DNA of 26,831 nucleotides. It comes from an uncultured Lachnospiraceae bacterium. Lineage in GTDB: Bacteria > Bacillota > Clostridia > Lachnospirales > Lachnospiraceae. The first letter of the stretch is position 1. Each line of letters begins with the position of its first letter. Below, one piece after another: positions 14,082 to 20,181 of this stretch. Below the pieces are notes generated by a model. It ran no database searches. It was not told where the DNA came from and saw nothing but the letters and a program-made list of their open reading frames with translations. The stretch is from assembly GCA_910579735.1 (NCBI GenBank), contig CAJTUZ010000032.1, positions 1 through 26,831 of the forward strand, written 5' to 3'. The position numbers were made by a program, and so were the translations under genes.

Positions 14082-15548
14082 ATGCAGCAGGGAGGCTTTA
14101 GCAGAGAAATGACAGAAGCAAAATATTTTAAAGACTATAAACATAATTATCTGATTTTAAAATGTGAATCCGGTGAAACGGAAGGAAATTATCAGTATCG
14201 TATGCTCGCATCCGGTAAAATAGAAAGAATCCTGAAATGTTCCGTAAGAAATATCAACGGGGCCGCTTATTTTTACTATGATATCAGCTCTAAAGTGACG
14301 CTTGAGAATCTTTACCGGGGTAAAAAAATAACATACGAAAAGGTAAAAGATCTTTTTTATCAGTTAAACGGTATCTATCATAGTCTGGGACAGTTTTTTA
14401 TGGAAGAAAGGGGATTGCTGATAAAACCGGAAAATATATACTATGATCTGACAACGGGACAATATTTCGGTCTGTATTATCCGGGGACAGATGAAGGGGT
14501 TGAAAATATTTATGAATCCTTAATGGATTTTCTGATCGATCATATGGATGTCGGGAATCAGCAATTGACGGACATTGTTTACCGGCTCTACGAAATGTCG
14601 GACGAGAAATGTTTCTCTGCGGCGGATGCCCTTCCGTTATTCGAAGAAGAGGCGGAAAACGTATCTGCGGATTCCTGTATCATAGCGGAGGCCGCGGCGG
14701 CAGATGCTGCAGACCGGAATGCAGCGGACAATCATGCATTGACGAATGAAGATATTGAAGAATGGGGAGAATATCCCTCTTATCTGCGGGAGTATACAGG
14801 GGAAAAAGAAACGGGAGAACGAGAAAAGACAAAAGCTGTGCAAAATACTCCGTTTCGCAGAAAAAATATTATGTTTTATGCCTGCTTTGCCGTATTGTCG
14901 CTTGGCGGAATCGGCGCTGCATTGTGGATCTATATGCAGTATGAACTGACACAGCAGGAATTTATGATGGTTGTATGCTGTGCGGCGGTTATGGGGTTGT
15001 GCTTCCTGTTTTCATTGGCACAAACCATATTGTCTTTTATAAAAAATAAGGAAAATGATTTAAAGGATGAGGCTCTTAAAGCAGATATAGAAGATGAATT
15101 TCGGGATGTGCGGCCCGCTGTGCTGGAGGGCGTGCTGCAAAAAAATATGGATCTGCCAGCACAGAGAAGGCATTATGCGGAACTGCCGGCGCATGTCGAT
15201 GAAGCGGAGATAGTGTATGGAGAAACGGTTTTTCTGGATGCCAGAAAGCAAAAGAGAGAATTTAAGCTGTATGCGCTGGATAAGAAAAATAAAAAGCATA
15301 TAGAACTGACACAGTTTCCTTTTACAATAGGCAAAATGGCCGGCTGTGTGGACTGCGTTCTTGCGGATGATTCGATCAGCAGGCTCCATGCGCGGATTGA
15401 AAAGCAGGATGATAAAATTTTCCTGACAGATATGAATTCCACGAACGGTACTTATAAGAACGGCCTGCGCATGGAACCGAGCCAGACGATCGAGATAGAG
15501 CCGGGAGATGAGATCCGGTTCGGAAAACTGAACTATTGTTATCGCTAG
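14082..15548 (+). CDS. Membrane protein with N-terminal DUF6382-like and C-terminal FHA domain
   Basis: Last gene of the Tad operon, 488 aa. Residues 1-185 are a soluble domain (YFKDYKHNYLILKC, KPENIYYDLTTGQYFGLYYP) resembling the DUF6382 region common ahead of FHA domains in Lachnospiraceae, which looks like a degenerate protein-kinase fold. Two membrane helices follow at about 263-285 and 294-317. The FHA domain occupies about 410-488, with FTIGK (414-418), DSISRLHARI (430-439) and the MNSTNGTYKNG core (451-461), all key phosphothreonine-binding features. It should read Ser/Thr phosphorylation and could tie pilus assembly to a kinase. The start is uncertain: ATG 14082 has a close AAGGGA, and ATG 14109 fits the conserved domain start but is 13 bases past GGGAGG. 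Confidence 0.87.
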   Translation: MQQGGFSREMTEAKYFKDYKHNYLILKCESGETEGNYQYRMLASGKIERILKCSVRNINGAAYFYYDISSKVTLENLYRGKKITYEKVKDLFYQLNGIYHSLGQFFMEERGLLIKPENIYYDLTTGQYFGLYYPGTDEGVENIYESLMDFLIDHMDVGNQQLTDIVYRLYEMSDEKCFSAADALPLFEEEAENVSADSCIIAEAAAADAADRNAADNHALTNEDIEEWGEYPSYLREYTGEKETGEREKTKAVQNTPFRRKNIMFYACFAVLSLGGIGAALWIYMQYELTQQEFMMVVCCAAVMGLCFLFSLAQTILSFIKNKENDLKDEALKADIEDEFRDVRPAVLEGVLQKNMDLPAQRRHYAELPAHVDEAEIVYGETVFLDARKQKREFKLYALDKKNKKHIELTQFPFTIGKMAGCVDCVLADDSISRLHARIEKQDDKIFLTDMNSTNGTYKNGLRMEPSQTIEIEPGDEIRFGKLNYCYR

Positions 15549-15568
15549 AAAGAAGCGCATTCCTGTTA

Positions 15569-15598
15569 TTGACGAAGTGCGCCGTGCTGATATACAAT
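15569..15598 (+). promoter_or_regulatory. Candidate promoter before the DUF6171-like gene
   Basis: TTGACG (15569-15574) with TACAAT (15593-15598) at 18-base spacing, or TATACA (15591-15596) at 16. It lies in the 101-base gap after the FHA gene. A weak GCGCA/TGCGC inverted repeat overlaps it; no terminator for the Tad operon was seen here. Confidence 0.5.
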
Positions 15599-15649
15599 GA
15601 AATACGGAAATGATCAACGGCGGATGATGAGCGGTACGGTGATGGAAGA

Positions 15650-15928
15650 ATGGATGATACAAAGCACAGACGGATCTGCAGAAAATGTCTGACAAGAGAC
15701 ATGGACCAGACAGAATATTTTGAGAATCTGCATGCTTATATTCAAAATTTGGATGAAGAGATTAAAGTTAACGAAGAGATTTATGAAGAACGTCTGACTT
15801 TATGCAAAGAATGCGATTTGCTGGCGGATGGCATGTGCAGAGCCTGCGGCTGTTTTGTAGAACTGCGCGCCGCTTTGAATAAAAATGCGTGTCCATACGA
15901 TAAATGGGCGTCGCACATTCCTGTTTGA
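15650..15928 (+). CDS. DUF6171-like cysteine-rich small protein
   Basis: Unknown function, 92 aa, soluble. Cysteines are arranged as likely metal ligands: CRKC (10-13), CKEC (52-55), CRACGC (63-68) and CP (81-82). A helical section separates the first pair from the rest. The run KECDLLADGMCRACGCFVEL with the C-terminal CPYDKW matches the DUF6171 family by recall. The ATG at 15650 is preceded by GGAAG. It sits alone between the Tad operon and the rhomboid gene, with its own candidate promoter. Confidence 0.75.
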   Translation: MDDTKHRRICRKCLTRDMDQTEYFENLHAYIQNLDEEIKVNEEIYEERLTLCKECDLLADGMCRACGCFVELRAALNKNACPYDKWASHIPV

Positions 15929-15983
15929 CATGATAACATGAAAATGTTACTCTCAAAAGTAAAAAGAGAGGCATTACATTGTT

Positions 15984-17063
15984 ATGGTATTTGCACAGTT
16001 AGAAAATTTATTGACAGAACACGGTTTTAATAAAGTACCTTCCAATCTGCCGGAGTTTGCTTTTTTCTTTCGCAAAGAAAGTACTTATGTGAATGTAGTG
16101 CATGTCATTGATTACAGGCAGGGAATTTATATTACAGAAGGTCAATATGAACATATTAAATCCAAAATTGCGGATTTTTTTCAGCAGAAAGGAATAAGTG
16201 AAATCCACATTTTGTCGCTGCTGATCAGCGAAGATACACAGAAGGCGAAAATCCTTTGCGGAGGCGATGCGTTCTGCTGGCTGATCGATCCTGCAGCGAA
16301 CAGACTGCTGATCCATGAAGAGCAGGTTTCGGATTTTTACGGAATGAAAAAGATTCTGGAAGATTTTTTATATGATATTGCCGTGGGCAGAATAGGAAAT
16401 GATACTGCAGATAATGCCCAGAAAGAAGAAAGATCCAGGCATTCCGGGCGGAGAGGATATCTTAGCGCGGGAGAAAGTGCAGCGGCAGGTTCGTGGATTA
16501 ATATTTCAATTATTATATTAAATGTGATCTTGTTTGTGATATGTACATTTACAGGAGATCTGTTATATAATATAGGTGCTTTCAGCATATGGAATATTAT
16601 AGAAGACGGAGAATGGTACCGTGTCTTGTCCAGTATGTTTTTACATGCGGACGCCGGGCATTTGATCAGTAATATGCTGATCCTGTATTATATCGGCAAT
16701 GTGGTGGAAAAACATGTCGGGCATCTGTCTTATGCGGTCTTATATTTCCTGTCAGGTTTTTTTGGCAGTGTATTCTCCGCAGGATTTGAACTGATCACAG
16801 AGACTTTTATCAGTTCTGTAGGTGCGAGCGGAGCGGTTTTTGGAATCAATGGAGCGCTTTTAATGCTGGCGCTTTTGCATAAGGGTGAGCTTGCCGGTGT
16901 GACGGCGGGCAGGATCGTATTTACAATTGCATTCTCTTTATATTGTGGTTTCACGAGCAGCTATGTCAATAATGCGGCGCATGTCGGCGGCGTATTGGCA
17001 GGATTTTTCCTGGCAGGTATTTTTTGGCTGTTGTCGCCCAAACTAAAGAAAAAAAAGGGTTAG
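15984..17063 (+). CDS. Rhomboid-family intramembrane serine protease
   Basis: Membrane protease that cuts substrates within or near their transmembrane helices. Residues 1-135 form a soluble cytoplasmic domain of unrecognised family. The rhomboid core spans about 172-352 with six or seven hydrophobic helices. Family motifs are HADAGHLISN (221-230, oxyanion-side His and Asn), GASGAVFG (280-287, catalytic Ser282) and AAHVGG (331-336, catalytic His333). All catalytic residues are present, so it should be active. The ATG at 15984 lies 12 bases after AGAGAGG. It opens a run of closely spaced genes ending with fumarase, though its own promoter is unclear. Confidence 0.92.
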   Translation: MVFAQLENLLTEHGFNKVPSNLPEFAFFFRKESTYVNVVHVIDYRQGIYITEGQYEHIKSKIADFFQQKGISEIHILSLLISEDTQKAKILCGGDAFCWLIDPAANRLLIHEEQVSDFYGMKKILEDFLYDIAVGRIGNDTADNAQKEERSRHSGRRGYLSAGESAAAGSWINISIIILNVILFVICTFTGDLLYNIGAFSIWNIIEDGEWYRVLSSMFLHADAGHLISNMLILYYIGNVVEKHVGHLSYAVLYFLSGFFGSVFSAGFELITETFISSVGASGAVFGINGALLMLALLHKGELAGVTAGRIVFTIAFSLYCGFTSSYVNNAAHVGGVLAGFFLAGIFWLLSPKLKKKKG

Positions 17064-17076
17064 GGAAAGGATTACG

Positions 17077-18078
17077 ATGAAGATTAATATTTATTACGGC
17101 GGAAGAGGACTTATGGATGATCCCACGCTTTATGTGGTGGAGAGAACGGCGGAAGTGTTAAATGAGCTGCATGTGAACGTGGAAACGTTTCGTCTGCATG
17201 AGCTGAAAAATAATATCACAACCCTGCCGCAGACATTAAAAAATGCGGATGGAATCATTCTGGCAACGACCATAGAGTGGTACGGCATCGGCGGTTTCAT
17301 GCAGCAGTTTTTGGATTCCTGCTGGCTGTATGGCGACAAAGAAAAGATCAGCGAAATCTATATGTGTCCGATCGTGATGTCCACAACATACGGAGAACAG
17401 GAAGGGAAATTAAATCTGGCCACTGCATGGGAAATCCTCGGCGGACGCCCTTGCAGCGGGTTGAGCGGCTATATAGCCGATACAGGTGTTTTGGAGGATA
17501 ATGAAGATTATCTGCGGATCATTGAGAAAAATGCGGAAAACCTTTACCGGACGATCAATCAGAAATTACCCTGCCTGCCGGCGAGCAATCAGGCGGTTAA
17601 GCAGAAGATATCCATTCCGAGAAATATTGATCTGACGCCGCAGGAATCCGAACAGCTTTCCCAGTATGCTTCCGACGACAGTTATGTACAGCGCCAGAAA
17701 GAAGATATTCAGGAATTGACCAGCTTGTTCAGAGATTTGATGGGAAGCAGCGAGAAAGAAGACAGTACTGCGGAATTTATCAGCGAATTAAAGGCAAGTT
17801 TCCGGCCCCAGGCAGGATTTGCCGCTAAATATAAGATTGTTATCGATGAGAAAAAGAAACCGCTCGTGATTGAAGTGAATGCCGTTCAGCTGAATTGTTT
17901 CTATGGGGAGGGACAGAACTTTGACGTAGAAATTCAATTGAGTCAGGATTCCATGGCAGAGATCGTTTCCGGGGAGACGACATTCCAACGTTCTTTTATG
18001 GCGGGCGATATGAAGATGAAAGGTGATTTTAAGATTCTCAGAGCATTGGATCAGATTTTTATATTTGCACCGATTTAA
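17077..18078 (+). CDS. Flavodoxin-like NAD(P)H oxidoreductase fused to SCP2-type sterol-carrier domain
   Basis: Probable cytoplasmic protein of 333 aa in two parts. Residues 1-165 have the alpha/beta flavodoxin / NADPH-dependent FMN reductase pattern: INIYYGGRG, ADGIILATTIEWYGIGGFMQ (57-76) as the flavin phosphate/isoalloxazine region, and CPIVMSTTYGEQEGKLNLAT (97-116). Residues ~234-333 look like an SCP2 lipid-binding domain: PLVIEVNA, MAEIVSGETTFQRSFMAGDM and KMKGDFKIL. A charged linker joins them. The combination suggests a redox enzyme acting on, or regulated by, a hydrophobic ligand (inference). It starts 13 bases after the rhomboid stop, with AAAGGA upstream, and ends 37 bases before the HIT gene. 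Confidence 0.75.
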   Translation: MKINIYYGGRGLMDDPTLYVVERTAEVLNELHVNVETFRLHELKNNITTLPQTLKNADGIILATTIEWYGIGGFMQQFLDSCWLYGDKEKISEIYMCPIVMSTTYGEQEGKLNLATAWEILGGRPCSGLSGYIADTGVLEDNEDYLRIIEKNAENLYRTINQKLPCLPASNQAVKQKISIPRNIDLTPQESEQLSQYASDDSYVQRQKEDIQELTSLFRDLMGSSEKEDSTAEFISELKASFRPQAGFAAKYKIVIDEKKKPLVIEVNAVQLNCFYGEGQNFDVEIQLSQDSMAEIVSGETTFQRSFMAGDMKMKGDFKILRALDQIFIFAPI

Positions 18079-18115
18079 GAGACGGAAATATGAAACAGGA
18101 AGATGGAGGATGGAA

Positions 18116-18526
18116 ATGAGAGACGATAATTGTATATTCTGTAAGATTGCAAACGGAGAGATCCCTTCTAAAACAATATATGAAGACGAGATGTTTCGTG
18201 TGATCCTGGATCTGGGACCTGCGGCAAAAGGGCATGCGCTGATCCTGCCCAAAGATCATTATAAGGATTTGTATGAACTGCCGGAAAACACGGCATCGCA
18301 TGTGATGCTGCTTGCGAAGAAGATGGCGGCGCAGATGACAGATAAACTGCATTGCGACGGATTTAACCTGGTACAGAATAACGGCGAGACAGCGGGACAG
18401 ACCGTGATGCATTTTCATATGCATCTGATTCCGAGATATAAAAACGATAACCAGAAGATCGGCTGGACGCCGGGGGAGCCTTCGCAGGAAGAACTGGAAG
18501 AGATCAGGAATCAGATCACAGGCTGA
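18116..18526 (+). CDS. HIT-family nucleotide hydrolase (HinT-like)
   Basis: HIT proteins hydrolyse nucleoside phosphoramidates or related adenylated compounds. This 136-aa protein has the N-terminal CIFCKIANGEIPSK signature (C6 and C9 as possible zinc ligands), the GHALILPKDHY segment (39-49) and the catalytic triad QTVMHFHMHLIPR, with H99, H101 and H103. The start chosen is ATG 18116, six bases after TGGAGGA; ATG 18110 overlaps that site, and a longer upstream frame to 18023 runs back into the previous gene. It lies 17 bases upstream of the fumarase alpha subunit. Confidence 0.93.
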   Translation: MRDDNCIFCKIANGEIPSKTIYEDEMFRVILDLGPAAKGHALILPKDHYKDLYELPENTASHVMLLAKKMAAQMTDKLHCDGFNLVQNNGETAGQTVMHFHMHLIPRYKNDNQKIGWTPGEPSQEELEEIRNQITG

Positions 18527-18543
18527 GGAAAGGGCATGGAAAT

Positions 18544-19386
18544 ATGCGTACAATCGATGTAGCGGAAGTAACAGGCATCATTAAGGAAATGTGTATCGAG
18601 GCAAATCATTTTCTGGCAGAGGATATGGATGAGGCCATGAAAAATGCGGCTGATGTTGAAAAATCACCGTTAGGAAAGCAGATCTTGTGCCAGCTTCAGG
18701 ACAACTTAAAGATTGCCGGAGAAGATATGATACCGATCTGCCAGGATACAGGCATGGCGGTTATTTTTGTAGAGATCGGACAGGATGTTCATTTTACAGG
18801 CGGTATTCTGGAAGATGCGGTAAACGAAGGCGTAAGAGCGGGATATGTAGAGGGATATCTTCGGAAATCCGTTGTCAAAGACCCTATTATCAGAGAAAAT
18901 ACCAAGGACAATACACCGGCGGTCATTCATTATGAGATCGTGCCGGGAGATCAGGTAAAGATTACGGTTGCGCCGAAGGGATTCGGCAGTGAAAACATGA
19001 GCAGGGTATTTATGCTTAAACCCGCAGACGGGATAGAAGGCGTTAAAAATGCGATCCTTACCGCTGTTCAAGATGCAGGACCCAATGCGTGTCCGCCTAT
19101 GGTGATCGGCGTGGGAATCGGCGGTACTTTTGAAAAATGTGCGCTGATGGCCAAAAAGGCGCTGACAAGACCGGTTGACGAACATTCTGCGATCCCGTAT
19201 GTCAAAGAGCTGGAAGAGGAAATGTTGGAACGCATTAATAAAACCGGTATCGGGCCCGGCGGTCTGGGCGGAACGGTCACTGCACTGGCAGTCAATATCA
19301 ATACGTATCCGACGCACATTGCCGGACTGCCTGTCGGCATCAATATATGCTGTCATGTCAACAGGCATGCGGTAAGAGTCATTTAA
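18544..19386 (+). CDS. fumA: Fumarate hydratase class I, alpha subunit
   Basis: Catalytic iron-sulfur subunit of the oxygen-sensitive two-subunit fumarase, interconverting fumarate and L-malate. Its 280 aa match the family length. Likely 4Fe-4S ligands are C66 in IPICQDTGMAVIF, C183 in GPNACPPMVIG and one of C269/C270 in GINICCHVNRH. Glycine-rich motifs GVGIGGTFEKC (189-199) and GIGPGGLGGT (235-244) are also family hallmarks. The beta subunit follows 78 bases downstream, and together they form the enzyme. L(+)-tartrate dehydratase has the same architecture and cannot be excluded from sequence alone. The ATG has GGAAAGGGC upstream. Confidence 0.93.
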   Translation: MRTIDVAEVTGIIKEMCIEANHFLAEDMDEAMKNAADVEKSPLGKQILCQLQDNLKIAGEDMIPICQDTGMAVIFVEIGQDVHFTGGILEDAVNEGVRAGYVEGYLRKSVVKDPIIRENTKDNTPAVIHYEIVPGDQVKITVAPKGFGSENMSRVFMLKPADGIEGVKNAILTAVQDAGPNACPPMVIGVGIGGTFEKCALMAKKALTRPVDEHSAIPYVKELEEEMLERINKTGIGPGGLGGTVTALAVNINTYPTHIAGLPVGINICCHVNRHAVRVI

Positions 19387-19464
19387 AAAGTATGAGCAGA
19401 CATAAACATAGACAGCATCAGTTCAGAGCATATAAACCTGGATAAGGACGGAAGGAACAAAACA

Positions 19465-20013
19465 ATGGAACAGCGGATACAGGCGCCGATGAGCGCGGAA
19501 GATACCAGAAAATTAAGGGCCGGGGATTATGTCTATATTACCGGTACAATTTATACGGCAAGGGATGCGGCACATAAAAGACTGTATGAAGCTTTGGAGA
19601 AGGGCGAAGCTTTGCCGCTTGATATGACAAATAATGTGATCTATTATATGGGTCCATCGCCGGCCAGAGAGGGAAGACCGATCGGTTCGGCCGGACCGAC
19701 AACGGCAAGCCGTATGGACAAATATACGCCGGCGCTGCTGGATCTTGGATTGCTCGGAATGATCGGCAAGGGAAAGCGTTCCGCTGCAGTAAAAGAAGCC
19801 ATTGTCAGAAACGGGGCAGTTTATTTTGCGGCCGTGGGCGGTGCGGGCGCCCTGCTTTCTAAATCGATCCGTGCGTCAGAAGTCATAGCATACGACGATC
19901 TGGGAACGGAAGCGATCCGCAGGCTGGAGGTTGAAAATTTTCCGGTGATTGTCGTCATAGATTCCGAAGGAACAGACTTATATGAGGCAGTTATAAATCA
20001 GGCAGATTTATAA
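19465..20013 (+). CDS. fumB: Fumarate hydratase class I, beta subunit
   Basis: Small subunit of the two-subunit class I fumarase, 182 aa, corresponding to the C-terminal half of single-chain fumarases. Recognisable motifs are LRAGDYVYITGTIYTARDAA (17-36), the phosphate-loop-like YMGPSPAREGRPIGSAGPTT (61-80), GMIGKGKR (98-105) and VYFAAVGGAGALLS (119-132). The ATG is preceded by GGAAGGAAC. The stop codon lies in the right arm of the operon terminator. Pairing with the adjacent alpha subunit settles the function class. Confidence 0.93.
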   Translation: MEQRIQAPMSAEDTRKLRAGDYVYITGTIYTARDAAHKRLYEALEKGEALPLDMTNNVIYYMGPSPAREGRPIGSAGPTTASRMDKYTPALLDLGLLGMIGKGKRSAAVKEAIVRNGAVYFAAVGGAGALLSKSIRASEVIAYDDLGTEAIRRLEVENFPVIVVIDSEGTDLYEAVINQADL

Positions 20014-20023
20014 CTGCCTTTTT
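19985..20023 (+). terminator. Rho-independent terminator overlapping the fumB 3' end
   Basis: AGGCAGTTATAAATC (19985-19999) pairs perfectly over 15 bp with GATTTATAACTGCCT (20005-20019), loop AGGCA, followed by TTTTA. The left arm and loop are coding and the right arm contains the stop codon. It closes the rhomboid-to-fumarase run. Confidence 0.92.
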
Positions 20024-20107
20024 ATATCCCATAAACCGGCGTACAGAGCATGCCGGTCTTTGGCTGACCGGGAGAGGACAAAAGTGTATAAGCGGCACAT
20101 AAAGTAG

Positions 20108-20137
20108 TGGACAGTTTCTTTTTTGCTATGCTATAAT
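20108..20137 (+). promoter_or_regulatory. Sigma-A-type promoter of the pullulanase gene
   Basis: TGGACA (20108-20113), 18-base spacer, TATAAT (20132-20137). The start point would fall about 38 bases before the TTG codon. Confidence 0.75.
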
Positions 20138-20142
20138 ATAGA

Positions 20143-20162
20143 AAATTTTCGTAAATTTTCGT
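20143..20162 (+). repeat. Tandem 10-base repeat in pullulanase leader
   Basis: AAATTTTCGT is repeated exactly twice head to tail, at or just after the predicted transcription start and just before the GGGGAGGAG ribosome-binding site. It could be a regulator half-site pair one helical turn apart. Confidence 0.6.
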
Positions 20163-20181
20163 AAAGGGGAGGAGAAACGAA

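Noticed and set aside
18023..18115. N-terminal extension of the HIT protein
   Set aside because: It overlaps the previous gene and lacks a ribosome-binding site; the ATG at 18116 has a good one and fits family length.
20053..20071. CCGGTC/GACCGG hairpin upstream of pulA
   Set aside because: A short stem with no T-tract and no known motif; not enough to call a riboswitch or terminator.
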